A stretch of DNA of 64,000 bases from Oharaeibacter diazotrophicus (GCF_004362745.1 NZ_SNXY01000007.1:496001-560000), one strand, 5' to 3'. Numbered from the stretch's first letter, positions 1 to 8,899 are shown. Numbers and translations are program-made. The notes: generated from the letters alone by a model not told the origin.

Positions 1-1135
1 GCCACATCGCCGCCAGCGTGCCGATCAGCGAGACCGGGATGGTCACGGCCGGGATCAGCGTCGCCTTGAGGTCGCCGAGGAACAGGAAGATCACCGCGAC
101 GACGATGACGACGCCGAGGCCGAGCGCGATCTCGACCTCGTGCAGCGCGCCGCGGATGAACTGGGCGTCGTCGGAGGTGACGAAGAGTTCGACGCCCGGC
201 GGCATCGTCGCGGCGAGTTCGGCGACCGCCTTGCGCACGCCGGCGGAGATCTCGATCGTGTTCGACTTGGCGGCCCGCACGATGCCGAGGCCGATGCCGG
301 TATGGCCGTTGACGCGCAACTGCGAGGTCTCGAGGTCCGGTCCGAGCGTCACCGCGGCGACGTCGGCGAGCCGGGTGTTCGGGTCGATCAGCAGGTTGCC
401 GATCGCGGCGGCGTCGACGAGGCGAGCGTCGGCGCGCACGACGAGGCTCTGGTCGGCGTTCTGCAGCGATCCCGCCGGGGCGTCGAAGTCGACGCTGTCG
501 AGCGCAGCCGACAGGTCGGCGACGGTGAGGCCGCGGGCGGCGAGGGCGGCCTGGTTGATGTCGACCCGGAACACCGCCTCCTGGTCGCCGAACTCCTGGA
601 CGTCGGCGACGCCGTCGACGGCGGCGAGCCGGTCGAGGACGCGCTCCTCCACCAGCGTGGTCAGCGCCTCGATCGAGAGGGTGTCGGACGTCACCGCGAC
701 CCGCATGATCGGGTCCGAATCGGCGTCGGCCTTGACGATCTGCGGCTCGTCGGCGTCGTCCGGCAGGGTGTTGCGGACGCGGGAGACGGCGTCGCGGAGA
801 TCGTTGGCGGCGACGTTGAGGTCGACGTCGTCGGAGAACTCCACGGTGACGCGCGAGCGGCCGAATTGCGACTGGCCCGAGATGTTCTCGACGCCCGCGA
901 CCCTGGACGCCGCGCCCTCGACCGTGGAGGTGATCTCGGCGTCGACGGTTTCCGGCGAAGCGCCGGTGTAGGTCACCGTCACGGTCACGACCGGGCGGTC
1001 GATGTCGGGCAACTCGCGGATCTCGATGCCGCGGAAGGCGGCGAGGCCGGCGACCACCACCAGCGCGTTGACGACGAGCGCCAGCACCGGGCGGCGGACG
1101 AACAGGGCCGTGAAGGCGGCGGCGCCGGAGACCAT
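1..1135 (-). CDS. RND efflux transporter permease, N-terminal part (cut by window edge)
   Basis: This is the start of an inner-membrane RND pump of the AcrB/MexB type, which exports substrates using the proton gradient. The visible 378 residues hold the first transmembrane helix (about residues 10-30, PVLALVVNALVVVAG), the conserved ELPDIDRPVVTV stretch that follows it, the periplasmic porter region, and the second helix block (ALGLGVVIVVAVIFLFLGD). The start ATG is at 1135-1133 in a context ending GGGAGAGAACCG. It lies 18 bases downstream of the adaptor gene on the same strand, so the two form an adaptor-permease operon. The C-terminal two thirds lies outside the window, so the substrate class (drug/HAE1 versus metal) cannot be settled. 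The ELPDIDRP signature fits the HAE1 drug or hydrophobe subgroup. Confidence 0.9.
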   Translation of the reverse strand, partial: MVSGAAAFTALFVRRPVLALVVNALVVVAGLAAFRGIEIRELPDIDRPVVTVTVTYTGASPETVDAEITSTVEGAASRVAGVENISGQSQFGRSRVTVEFSDDVDLNVAANDLRDAVSRVRNTLPDDADEPQIVKADADSDPIMRVAVTSDTLSIEALTTLVEERVLDRLAAVDGVADVQEFGDQEAVFRVDINQAALAARGLTVADLSAALDSVDFDAPAGSLQNADQSLVVRADARLVDAAAIGNLLIDPNTRLADVAAVTLGPDLETSQLRVNGHTGIGLGIVRAAKSNTIEISAGVRKAVAELAATMPPGVELFVTSDDAQFIRGALHEVEIALGLGVVIVVAVIFLFLGDLKATLIPAVTIPVSLIGTLAAMW

Positions 1136-1153
1136 CGGTTCTCTCCCCTGTCG

Positions 1154-2449
1154 TCAGCCGCGAGTGCCGGCGGGCGCGGGCGGTGTCGCGGCCGCCGGCC
1201 CGTCGCCGCGGGCGGCGTCGGCGAGCGCGACTTTGGCGCCGGGCCGCAGCCGCTGCACGCCCTCGACCACCACGGTGTCGCCGGCGGCGAGGTCGCCGTC
1301 GACCAGCACGGTCTCGGCGCTGCGCTCGACGATCCGGACCGCGACGCGCTCGACGGCGCCGTCCTTCACCCGCCAGACGTAGGAGCCGTCGCGGTCCCAC
1401 TGCACGGAGAGGGCGGGCACGGCGATCTCGTCGTCGCCGGAGAAGCGCAGGGTGACGTGGAAGCTCATGCCGGGGCGCAGGAGGTCGGCGGCGTTGTCGA
1501 GCGCGGCCTGGACCACCAGGGTCCGGCTGTCGCTCTCGACGCGGCTGCCGAGCGCTGTGACCTCGCCCTCGAAGTCGTCGCCGGGCCGGGCCGGCGTCAC
1601 CGCCGAGACCGACTGGCCGAGCGCGACCTTGGAGGCGAAGGCCTCGGGGATGCGGAACTCGATCTTCAGCGTGGCGCGCTCGTCGAGGGTGACGATCTCC
1701 GTCGTCGACGACACCATGGCGCCGACTTCCACCGTGGTCAGGCCGACGACGCCGGCGTAGGGCGCCAGGATCACGCGGCGGTCGAGCGCAAGCCGGGCGT
1801 CGCGGACGGCGAGTTCGGCCGCCTGGAGTTCGGAGCGCGCGGTGTCGCGGTCGACCGCGGATATGGCGCGCGAGCCGGCCAGCGTCTCGTAGCGCGTCGC
1901 CTTGGCGCGGGCGTCGGAGAGCGTGAGCTCGGCCTTGGCGAGGGCGATCTTCTCGGCGTCGTCGTCGAGACGCACCAGCACGGCGCCGGCCTTGACGACC
2001 TCGCCGGGACGGAAGCCGATCTCGGTGACCTCGCCGGTCGAGCGCGGGAACAGCGTCACCGTGCGCGCCGCTTCGGCGGTGCCGATCGCGACGACGCGGT
2101 CGTTGGTCTTCTGCGTCGACGCCGGCGCCGCGACGACGGTGATCGGCCCGGACGGACCGCCGCGGCCGCCGCCCTGGCCGCCGCCCGAGCGGGATCCACC
2201 TTGGGCGGCACCGGCCTGGACACCACCGGCCTGTCCGCCGCCGGCCGGGCGCTTGCCGGCCCCGGCGGTCGCGGGGCCGGCCGCCGCGTCGGCCTCCGGT
2301 CGCGCCAGGAAGGCCCAGGCGGGCAGCGCCGCCTCGGGCACGCCGAGCCCGGCCAGTGTCGCCCGTGCGGACGGATCATAGGCGCCCCAGGCGAAGACGC
2401 CGGCGACGGCGAGGACGCACACGAGGACGACCTGCTTCCAGACGGCCAT
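1154..2449 (-). CDS. RND efflux periplasmic adaptor subunit (HlyD/AcrA family)
   Basis: This 431-residue membrane fusion protein links the RND permease to an outer-membrane channel. An N-terminal uncleaved anchor or signal (residues 1-22, MAVWKQVVLVCVLAVAGVFAW) is followed by a Gly/Ala-rich linker of about 50 residues. Then come the barrel-sandwich/lipoyl half (GEVTEIGFRPGEVVKAGAVL), a short alpha-helical hairpin (DDDAEKIALAKAELTLSDAR), the second lipoyl half (VILAPYAGVVGLTTVEVGAMV) and the beta-barrel and membrane-proximal domains. Length and order are normal for the family. It is the first gene of a two-gene operon with the permease. No regulator is adjacent on this strand. The unusually long Gly-rich linker after the anchor is the only odd point. 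Confidence 0.92.
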   Translation of the reverse strand: MAVWKQVVLVCVLAVAGVFAWGAYDPSARATLAGLGVPEAALPAWAFLARPEADAAAGPATAGAGKRPAGGGQAGGVQAGAAQGGSRSGGGQGGGRGGPSGPITVVAAPASTQKTNDRVVAIGTAEAARTVTLFPRSTGEVTEIGFRPGEVVKAGAVLVRLDDDAEKIALAKAELTLSDARAKATRYETLAGSRAISAVDRDTARSELQAAELAVRDARLALDRRVILAPYAGVVGLTTVEVGAMVSSTTEIVTLDERATLKIEFRIPEAFASKVALGQSVSAVTPARPGDDFEGEVTALGSRVESDSRTLVVQAALDNAADLLRPGMSFHVTLRFSGDDEIAVPALSVQWDRDGSYVWRVKDGAVERVAVRIVERSAETVLVDGDLAAGDTVVVEGVQRLRPGAKVALADAARGDGPAAATPPAPAGTRG

Positions 2450-2685
2450 GAGGGAAAGGCTCCGAAACGCGGGGACACGGGAACGCAGGCAATATTGTAC
2501 GCCCGTCCCGCAGGGAAACGGCGGAAAGTGTCACGCTTTGTATCGACCGGCGGTTCCCGCCGCACCCGCCGATCACGATGACGTGACGGCGCGGGCGTGG
2601 ACGCCGCCGTCGCGATCGTCGCGCCGGTATCGCGGCGCCCGGGAATCGGCCAAGCTCCCGTCCACCCGACACCGCCGGAGCCTCC

Positions 2686-3282
2686 ATGGCCGTCTTCTCG
2701 CCGCGCAATACCGCGATCGCCGCGCTCGTCCTCCTCGCCGCCACCGCCGCGACCCTGCTCGCCATGGGCCGGGTGCCGATCTGCACCTGCGGCGAGATCA
2801 AGCTGTTCGCCCCGGAGGTCTATTCGCCCGACAACTCGCAGCAGATCGCCGACTGGTACACGCCCTCGCACGTCATCCACGGCTTCCTGTTCTACGGTGC
2901 CACCTTCCTGCTCGCCCGGCTGCTGCCGGCCGGCTGGATGCCCGTCGGCGCGCGCCTGCTCCTCGCCATGCTGGTCGAGATCGGCTGGGAACTGCTCGAG
3001 AACTCGCCGATCATCATCGACCGCTACCGCGCCCAGACCATCGCGCTCGACTATTACGGCGACAGCGTCCTCAACTCGATCTGCGACGTGCTCGCCATGA
3101 TGATCGGCTTCTGGATCGCGCGCCGGCTGCCGGTGCTCGCCACGGTCGCGCTCGGGATCGGCCTCGAGATCCTCTGCCTCGTCGTCATCCGCGACAATCT
3201 CACGCTCAACGTGCTGATGCTGGTCCATCCGGTCCAGGCCGTGCTCGACTGGCAGAAGGGAGCGATGCCCCCCGCGCCCTGA
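2686..3282 (+). CDS. DUF2585 / UPF0314 family membrane protein
   Basis: This 198-residue protein matches the alphaproteobacterial UPF0314 (DUF2585) family in length and in its conserved core: [14 protein letters not shown] (about residues 64-77), [17 protein letters not shown], and [15 protein letters not shown]. It has about five hydrophobic segments, beginning at residues 8-28 and including [10 protein letters not shown] and [15 protein letters not shown], so it is an inner-membrane protein. The family's biochemical function is unknown. It is a single gene, divergent from the efflux operon with a 236-base gap, and is followed by an unrelated secreted protein gene. Confidence 0.85.
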   Translation: MAVFSPRNTAIAALVLLAATAATLLAMGRVPICTCGEIKLFAPEVYSPDNSQQIADWYTPSHVIHGFLFYGATFLLARLLPAGWMPVGARLLLAMLVEIGWELLENSPIIIDRYRAQTIALDYYGDSVLNSICDVLAMMIGFWIARRLPVLATVALGIGLEILCLVVIRDNLTLNVLMLVHPVQAVLDWQKGAMPPAP

Positions 3283-3448
3283 GCGCGGGCCACGTCCTGC
3301 CATCGGAACCCGATCGCGCCCCCGCCCGTTCGGTGCCACGGGCCGGCCAAACCCTCGCCACGACCGCCTGCCAGGGTTTCGCCGTTCGCCGCGCCGTCGG
3401 CGATCCGGGCCGGCGCCGCCGCGCCCCCATTTTCGGACGAGGACACCG

Positions 3449-4495
3449 ATGCCGTACCGCCGGCGCACCCGCATCGCGATCGCCGCGCTCGCCCTCGTAG
3501 CCGTCACGGCCCCGGCCGTCGCCGAGGGCTACTACGACGCTTGGGGCGAATGGGTCGAACTCGCCCCGGTGCCGCCGGAGCCGATCCCCGAGGCGCCGCC
3601 GGTCTACAGACCGCGCGTCGCGCCGCCGCCGGTCGCGGTCTACGCCGACCCGCCGCCGGGTTTCGAGGGCGTGCCGGTCTACACCGACCCGCGCGCCGCA
3701 CCGGCACCCGGTTGGTCCGACCCGCCGCCGATCCCGCCGGAGGACGTCCCGGACGCCGGCCGGCCCGCCCCGGTGTTCCGGGTCGACCCGCGCGGCTATC
3801 TCGTGGGACCGGAGGGCGACGACCCCCGCGCCGCGCCGGAACCGGTGCGTCCGCGGATCGTGCGGCGCGCACCCGAGCCGTCCCTCGTGCCCGAGCCGTC
3901 GCCCGATCCGGTCGGCCGCGCTCCCGACGGCGCCACGATCGACGTGCCCCCCGTCGCCGCCGTCCCGCCGGCGTCGGTGGAACCGCCGCGCGGACCGGCG
4001 CCGGGCGTCGCCGCGCCGCGCCGGATCGACCTCGGCGCGACCATGGCGGCGCTGGCGCTCTACGATCCCGCCAAGCGCGCGGCGGTGAAACTCGCCGATC
4101 CCGCCGCCCGCAACGCGGCGATGAAGAAGGCCAACGCCTATCTCGTGACCGCTTCGGCGCGGCCGGCGAGCGAGGCGACGATCCGGGCGATCGACAAGCT
4201 GCTCGGGATCCCCGTCGACAAGGATTCGACGGCGCTGCCCGGCGCCGGCACCACGGTGGAGCGGCCGAAGGTGGCGCGGCCCGCCGACGTCGCGGCGCTC
4301 GAGGGCCGGCTCCGGGCCTATCACGACGCCCGCCTCGGCGCCGGCGGCAAGCCGACGCTGCTGTTCGGCGCGGGCGGCAGTCCGCTCGACGCTGGCGAGA
4401 TGGCCGGCCTCGACCTCTTCCTCGGCCTGCCGAAGGGCGGTCCGGTGGTCGCCGACGGTGGCGTGCCGACGCCCGGCACCGCGGCGACGCCGTGA
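3449..4495 (+). CDS. proline-rich secreted protein of unknown function
   Basis: The 348-residue product starts with a clear Sec signal peptide (MPYRRRTRIAIAALALVAVT, cleavage probable after APAVA at about residue 25). Residues 30-190 are Pro/Ala-rich with many PPP and PEP runs and probably unstructured. The C-terminal 140 residues look folded (for example ALALYDPAKRAAVKLADPA and EATIRAIDKLLGIPVDKD). A GAGGA ribosome binding site lies eight bases before the ATG. No catalytic motif is recognised. The Pro-rich section followed by a small C-terminal domain would suit a periplasmic protein, but no function is proposed. It is a single gene followed by a hairpin terminator. Confidence 0.75.
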   Translation: MPYRRRTRIAIAALALVAVTAPAVAEGYYDAWGEWVELAPVPPEPIPEAPPVYRPRVAPPPVAVYADPPPGFEGVPVYTDPRAAPAPGWSDPPPIPPEDVPDAGRPAPVFRVDPRGYLVGPEGDDPRAAPEPVRPRIVRRAPEPSLVPEPSPDPVGRAPDGATIDVPPVAAVPPASVEPPRGPAPGVAAPRRIDLGATMAALALYDPAKRAAVKLADPAARNAAMKKANAYLVTASARPASEATIRAIDKLLGIPVDKDSTALPGAGTTVERPKVARPADVAALEGRLRAYHDARLGAGGKPTLLFGAGGSPLDAGEMAGLDLFLGLPKGGPVVADGGVPTPGTAATP

Positions 4496-4503
4496 AACGA
4501 GCG

Positions 4504-4530
4504 CGGCCCGGCGTGTGATGCCGGGCCGTT
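4504..4530 (+). terminator. hairpin terminator after the proline-rich protein gene
   Basis: CGGCCCGGC (4504-4512) and GCCGGGCCG (4520-4528) form a perfect nine-base stem with a seven-base loop, followed by TT. It sits nine bases after the stop of the plus-strand gene and between convergent genes, so it could act in both directions. Confidence 0.6.
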
Positions 4531-4583
4531 GAACGCGGGGAAGTCGAACGCGGGGAAATCGCGACCGCGGGCGGTCCCGTGTC

Positions 4584-5141
4584 TCAGTCGATCGTTTCCG
4601 GGCGGCGCAGCCAGGGCCGGGTGCCGACCGGCGCCTCGACGGCGGTGGCCGGCTGGTAGTAGAGCGTCGGCGCGGGGTCGCGGCCCTCGGCGAGGTAGCG
4701 GCGGGTGACCGCGTGGCGGACCTCGAGCGCGTCGAAGCCGACGCGGCGCATCATCGTGACCTGATCGATCAGCACGTTGCCGACCGCGCGCAATTCGCCC
4801 GCGTAGCCGGCGCGGCGCAGCAGCGTGGCGTGGCTGAAGCCGCGGCCGTCGTTGTACTTCGGAAAGTCGACCGCGATCACCGCGAGCCGGTCGAAGTGCG
4901 GGACGAGGTCGCGAACGCGATCGGCGGGGCCGACCACCACGCCGACCGGCTTGTTGCCGAGCGTGTCGGCGGCGGCCTCGCCGAGGAAGCGCGCCACCGG
5001 CAGCAGCACGCCGCCCTCGGCCGGGATCGCCTCGTCGTCGGCGAGGCGGCGCCAGCCGTCCGCCTCGAAGCGGCCGTTGCGCCAGACGTCGGCCCCCTCC
5101 GTGGCGGGTTCGGCCGTGGTGATCGTGGTCCGGATCGTCAT
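4584..5141 (-). CDS. DUF934 domain protein of the sulfite reduction operon
   Basis: This 185-residue member of the DUF934 family is regularly found next to cysI and cysH in alphaproteobacteria and pseudomonads and is thought to assist assimilatory sulfate reduction; its exact role is unknown. The conserved stretch AVDFPKYNDGRGFSHATLLR (about residues 97-116) and the following ELRAVGNVLIDQVTMMRRVG are typical. The ATG at 5141-5139 is five bases downstream of the cysH stop, so the pair is probably translationally coupled. Longer versions of this frame upstream only read the complement of cysH. It is the last gene of the operon. Confidence 0.88.
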   Translation of the reverse strand: MTIRTTITTAEPATEGADVWRNGRFEADGWRRLADDEAIPAEGGVLLPVARFLGEAAADTLGNKPVGVVVGPADRVRDLVPHFDRLAVIAVDFPKYNDGRGFSHATLLRRAGYAGELRAVGNVLIDQVTMMRRVGFDALEVRHAVTRRYLAEGRDPAPTLYYQPATAVEAPVGTRPWLRRPETID

Positions 5142-5146
5142 GGCGG

Positions 5147-5917
5147 TCAGATTCCGCTTCCCTGGGCTTCGCGGCCGATCAGGCCGAGGTGGATGCCGCA
5201 TTCGACCTTGGCCGTGCCGCGCCAGCGGCCGGCCCGCTCGTCCTCGCCCTCGGCGACGCGCGAGGTGCAGGGCATGCAGCCGATCGACTTGTAGCCATCC
5301 GCGACCAGCGGGTGCGGCGGCAGGTCGGCGGCGATCCGGTAGGCCTCGACGTCCTTCGACGTCCAGCCGGCGAGCGGGTTGATCTTGTACTTCGCGCCGT
5401 CGACCTCGACCAGCGGCAGGCCGGCGCGGGTGTCGGCTTGATAGCGCTTGCGGCCGGTGATCCAGGCCGAGAAGCCCTCGACGGCGATCGACAGCGTCTC
5501 GACCTTGCGGACGTTGCAGCAGGCGTCGGTGTCGCGGAACCACAGGGTGCCGTCCGGGTCGACCTCGGAGATCCGCTGCGGCGTCGGCTTGACCGAGCGG
5601 ACGTCGGTGAGGCCGAGCCGGGCGATCAGGGCGTCGCGATAGCGCAGCGTCTCGCCGAACAGCTTGCCGGTGTCGATGAAGATCACCGGCAGCGCGCGGT
5701 CGATCCGGGCGATCATGTCGAGCAGCACGGCGCTGTCGGCACCGAAGCTCGACACCAGCGCCAGTCCGCCGGCGAAGGGGCCTTCGGCGGCGGCGCGCAG
5801 CACGGCCTCGGCGTCGAGGCCGTCCCAGGCGGCGGAGAGCACGCGGGCGTATTCGGCCGGTGCCAGGGCGGCGGGCGCGGCCGTGGCCTCGCCCGGGACG
5901 AGGACGTCATGCGCCAT
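5147..5917 (-). CDS. cysH: phosphoadenylyl/adenylyl-sulfate reductase with [4Fe-4S] cluster motif
   Basis: This cytoplasmic enzyme reduces activated sulfate (APS or PAPS) to sulfite with thioredoxin or glutaredoxin electrons. The 256 residues include the nucleotide-binding SSFGADSAVLLDMI segment (56-69), the FIDTGKLFGETLRY segment (80-93), the paired cysteines DACCNVRK (Cys133-Cys134), GCMPC (Cys214, Cys217) and the C-terminal ECGIH with the catalytic cysteine (Cys240). The four cluster cysteines mark the APS-reducing type found in plants and rhizobia, rather than the enterobacterial PAPS-only form. The ATG at 5917 overlaps the cysI stop by 11 bases, showing coupling. The next gene, DUF934, follows after five bases. 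Confidence 0.93.
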   Translation of the reverse strand: MAHDVLVPGEATAAPAALAPAEYARVLSAAWDGLDAEAVLRAAAEGPFAGGLALVSSFGADSAVLLDMIARIDRALPVIFIDTGKLFGETLRYRDALIARLGLTDVRSVKPTPQRISEVDPDGTLWFRDTDACCNVRKVETLSIAVEGFSAWITGRKRYQADTRAGLPLVEVDGAKYKINPLAGWTSKDVEAYRIAADLPPHPLVADGYKSIGCMPCTSRVAEGEDERAGRWRGTAKVECGIHLGLIGREAQGSGI

Positions 5918-7562
5918 AGAGCGCCTCCTTGAACGGTGCTTCGCCGACGCGGCGGTAGGCGGCGAGGAAGGTCTCGTCGGGGGAGGTGCGCAGGCCGAGA
6001 TAGGTGTCGACCACGGTCTCGATCGCGTCGACGATCTCGTCGGAGGAGAAGCCGCGGCCGACGATCTCGCCGACGGCGGCGGTCTCGTCCGGGCTGCCGC
6101 CGAGGGTGATCTGGTAGACTTCCTCGCCCTTCTTGTCGACGCCGAGGATGCCGATGTGGCCGACGTGGTGGTGGCCGCAGGCGTTGATGCAGCCCGAGAT
6201 CTTGATCGACAGCGGCCCGATCGCCTCCTGCCGCTCCGGCGCACCGAAACGCTCGGAGATCCGGCTCGCCACCGGGATCGAGCGGGCGTTGGCGAGGGCG
6301 CAGTAGTCGAGGCCCGGGCAGGCGATGATGTCGGTGACGAGGCCGGCGTTGGCGGTGGCGAGGCCGTTCGCCGCGAGCACCGCGTGGATCGCCGGCACGT
6401 CGTCGAGGGCCACGTGCGGCAGGATCAGGTTCTGCTCGTGGCTGACGCGGACCTCGTCGAAGCCGTAGCGCTCGGTGAGGTCGGCGACCACGTCCATCTG
6501 GTCGGCAGAGGCGTCGCCGGGGATGCCGCCGATCGGCTTCAGCGAGATGGTCAGCGAGGTGTAGCCCGGCACCTTGTGCGGGTGCAGGTTGGTGCGGGCG
6601 AAGCGGTCGAAGGCGGGATCGGCGGCGCGCGCCGCCTCGAAGGCCGCGCTCCGGGCCGGCCGCTCGGGCATCGCCGGCAGGGCGAAATAGGTTCGGATGC
6701 GCTCGATCTCCTCCACCGGCAGCGTCAGGACGCCGCCGCGGATCGCCGCGAACTCCTCCTCGACCCGGGCGCGGATCTCGTCGAGGCCGGTCTCGTGCAC
6801 CAGGATCTTGATGCGGGCCTTGTACTTGTTGTCGCGCCGGCCGAACAGGTTGTAGACGCGCAGGATCGCGTCGACGTAGGCGACGAGGTCGACCGCCGGC
6901 ACGTAGGACGACACCTCGCGCGCCATCATCGGCGTGCGGCCCTGACCGCCGCCGACGAAGACGCGGAAGCCGATCTCGCCGGCCTCGTTCTTCACCAGCT
7001 GCAGGCCGATGTCGTGGGTGCGGATCGCGGCCCGGTCGTGGGCGGCGCCGGTGACGGCGATCTTGAACTTGCGCGGCAGGAACGAGAACTCGGGGTGGAT
7101 CGACGACCACTGCCGGAGGATCTCGGCATAGGGGCGGGGGTCGGCAACCTCGTCGGCGGCGGCCCCGGCGAAGTGGTCCGAGGTGACGTTGCGGATGCAG
7201 TTGCCGGAGGTCTGGATGGCGTGCATCTCGACCTCGGCGAGCTCCTCGAGGATCTTCGGCACGTCCTTCAGCGCCGGCCAGTTGTACTGGATGTTCTGGC
7301 GCGTGGTGAAATGGCCGAAGCCGCGGTCGTAGACGCGGGCGATCCGGGCGAGTCGGCGCATCTGCCGGCTCGACAGCGTGCCGTAGGGCACCGCGACGCG
7401 CAGCATGTAGGCGTGGAGCTGGAGATAGAGCCCGTTCATCAGCCGATGCGGCCGAAACTCGTCCTCGGTCATCTCGCCGGAGACGCGGCGCGCCACCTGG
7501 TCGGAGAACTGGGCCACGCGCTCGCGGACGAAGGCGGCGTCGAACTCGTCGTAACGGTACAT
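5907..7562 (-). CDS. cysI: assimilatory sulfite reductase hemoprotein (nitrite/sulfite reductase family)
   Basis: This 551-residue siroheme/[4Fe-4S] enzyme performs the six-electron reduction of sulfite to sulfide for cysteine synthesis. It has the two ferredoxin-like half-domains of the family and the cluster ligands ACPGLDYC (about residue 415-422) and GCINACGHH (about 455-463). The arginine-rich substrate region FTTRQNIQYNW lies near residue 85. Length and motifs are complete. The ATG at 7562 is 22 bases after the DUF2849 stop and its end overlaps cysH by 11 bases. Nitrite reductases share the fold; the cysH and DUF934 neighbours argue for sulfite. Confidence 0.93.
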   Translation of the reverse strand: MYRYDEFDAAFVRERVAQFSDQVARRVSGEMTEDEFRPHRLMNGLYLQLHAYMLRVAVPYGTLSSRQMRRLARIARVYDRGFGHFTTRQNIQYNWPALKDVPKILEELAEVEMHAIQTSGNCIRNVTSDHFAGAAADEVADPRPYAEILRQWSSIHPEFSFLPRKFKIAVTGAAHDRAAIRTHDIGLQLVKNEAGEIGFRVFVGGGQGRTPMMAREVSSYVPAVDLVAYVDAILRVYNLFGRRDNKYKARIKILVHETGLDEIRARVEEEFAAIRGGVLTLPVEEIERIRTYFALPAMPERPARSAAFEAARAADPAFDRFARTNLHPHKVPGYTSLTISLKPIGGIPGDASADQMDVVADLTERYGFDEVRVSHEQNLILPHVALDDVPAIHAVLAANGLATANAGLVTDIIACPGLDYCALANARSIPVASRISERFGAPERQEAIGPLSIKISGCINACGHHHVGHIGILGVDKKGEEVYQITLGGSPDETAAVGEIVGRGFSSDEIVDAIETVVDTYLGLRTSPDETFLAAYRRVGEAPFKEALYGA

Positions 7563-7584
7563 CGCGGGTCTCGGGCTCTCTGGC

Positions 7585-7893
7585 TCAGGCGTCGGCGGCG
7601 AAGGGTTTCAGGTCGGCGCGGTGGTCCGACTTCACGGTCGGGCCGAAGGCGCGGATGCGCTCGCGCAGGCGCACCGGCACCACGCGACCGTCCTCGAGCT
7701 TGACGTCGATCACCGCGAGGTCGACCACCACGGCGCCGGCGACGTCCTTCTGCGCCTCGGCCTCGGCAACGGCGGCCGAGGCCTTGTCGGCCAGCACGCC
7801 GGCGTCGTCCACGGACCGCACCCAGCTGCCGTCGGCGGCGCGGAACACGACCTCGCCGTCGATCAGGCGGTTGGCGGTGACGATCTGCGGCAT
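7585..7893 (-). CDS. DUF2849 domain protein
   Basis: This 102-residue protein of the DUF2849 family starts at MPQIVTANRLIDGEVVFRA. The family is almost always encoded directly before cysI in Rhizobiales, often between siroheme synthase cysG and cysI; its role is unknown but it presumably helps sulfite reduction. The chosen ATG (7893-7891) is the only methionine that yields the family length; longer readings enter the intergenic region. Here it is the first gene of the operon, because no cysG precedes it and the next upstream gene is a divergent BLUF protein. Confidence 0.85.
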   Translation of the reverse strand: MPQIVTANRLIDGEVVFRAADGSWVRSVDDAGVLADKASAAVAEAEAQKDVAGAVVVDLAVIDVKLEDGRVVPVRLRERIRAFGPTVKSDHRADLKPFAADA

Positions 7894-8234
7894 CTCTGGC
7901 GTCTCCGGAACGGACTTTCGTCGGGAGCCCATGAGATAGGACAAATGTCCGCCCGCCGCGCCGTCGGGCTTTCCAATCTCCGCGGTCGGCGCGGAATGTA
8001 TTTCCGGTCGCCGCGCGGATGGGAAAAAATCCTCCGACGGCCGGTCCGCGGCGCAGCTCCCGCGGGTCGTGATCACGGTTTCGAGAAAACCATACCAATC
8101 CGATCGACATTCCGTGATCGACGGACGCGGCGGCCACGATTGCGGTGCGAGGGCTGCATTTGCGCGGTTTCGTAAACGCTCGCGAAGAGATTCCGGCGCA
8201 CGATCGGTCATGGTCGGACCGGAGGACGTCCGAA
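7894..8234. promoter_or_regulatory. divergent promoter region between the sulfite operon and the BLUF gene
   Basis: This 341-base gap must hold the promoter of the minus-strand DUF2849-cysIH-DUF934 operon and that of the plus-strand BLUF gene. It is more AT-rich than its surroundings around 8005-8120. GGTTT-CGAG-AAAACC near 8079 is a short inverted repeat. I see no convincing operator, riboswitch or RNA gene. Confidence 0.4.
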
Positions 8235-8768
8235 ATGTATCTCCACAGGTTGATCTACTACAGCACCAACAAGATCCGCGACCTCGGCCTGCCGCTCGCA
8301 GCCGAACTCAAGGCGATCATCTCGGCCGGCCACCGCCACAACCCCGCGGCCGGCATCACCGGCGCGCTGGTGTTCAACGAGCGCCACTTCCTCGGCGTGC
8401 TGGAGGGCGACCGCCGCATGGTCTCGGCCGCCCTGATGCGCATCGCCGCCGACCGCCGCAACGGCGAGATCACGGTGATGTCCGCCGGCGCGGTCGACGA
8501 GCGCCGCTTCGACGACTGGCTGTCGGTCTACGCCGGCCATTCCGACGCGGTCGACCGGCTCTACCTGCACTTCGGCCTCGTCCAGGGCCTCGATCCGCCG
8601 CGCATGGGCGCCGAGAGCGCGCTACGGCTCGCCGAGGCGCTGTGCCGGCTCGATCCGAAGGCGCTCGCGCCCGTGGTGGCGCCGCCGCCGGCCGAGCCGG
8701 TCGAAGTGATCAAGGTCACGCCGGTGTTCCCCGGCGCCCAGGGCAGGCCGGCGACCGCCCCGGCCTGA
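8235..8768 (+). CDS. BLUF-domain protein lacking the photoactive glutamine
   Basis: This 177-residue protein has the BLUF (blue light using FAD) fold over residues 3-95: LIYYS with the flavin-contacting Tyr8, HNPAAGITGALVF with Asn36, then FLGVLEGD and DERRFDDW. In AppA, BlrB and YcgF the third motif reads F-F/L-Q-x-L-E-G and its Gln (AppA Gln63) is essential for the light-driven hydrogen-bond switch. Here residue 54 is Gly (codon GGC). The C-terminal tail (130-177) is Pro/Ala-rich with no effector domain, so it belongs to the short single-domain class. The start ATG (8235) is chosen because the family begins a few residues before LIY. It may still bind flavin, but normal photochemistry is not expected. 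Confidence 0.85.
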   Translation: MYLHRLIYYSTNKIRDLGLPLAAELKAIISAGHRHNPAAGITGALVFNERHFLGVLEGDRRMVSAALMRIAADRRNGEITVMSAGAVDERRFDDWLSVYAGHSDAVDRLYLHFGLVQGLDPPRMGAESALRLAEALCRLDPKALAPVVAPPPAEPVEVIKVTPVFPGAQGRPATAPA

Positions 8769-8899
8769 CCTTCGTACCTGTCTCGCCAAGTCCCGATTCG
8801 TGGGGACCTCGCGAGGTTTCGGCCTTTCGGCCGGCGCCCGGTCGGGCGCTTCTCGCCTGCAATGCTCCGACCACGGGTTGGAACTTTGCAGGCGCGGTA

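Noticed and set aside
140-2581. 813-residue plus-strand frame over the efflux genes
   Set aside because: It is antisense to the RND permease and adaptor, and its composition (Asp/Gly/Arg/His) is typical of shadow frames.
4584-5543. Possible fusion of DUF934 with cysH sequence in one frame
   Set aside because: The upstream part is an out-of-frame reading of cysH; the DUF934 ATG at 5141 gives the normal family length.
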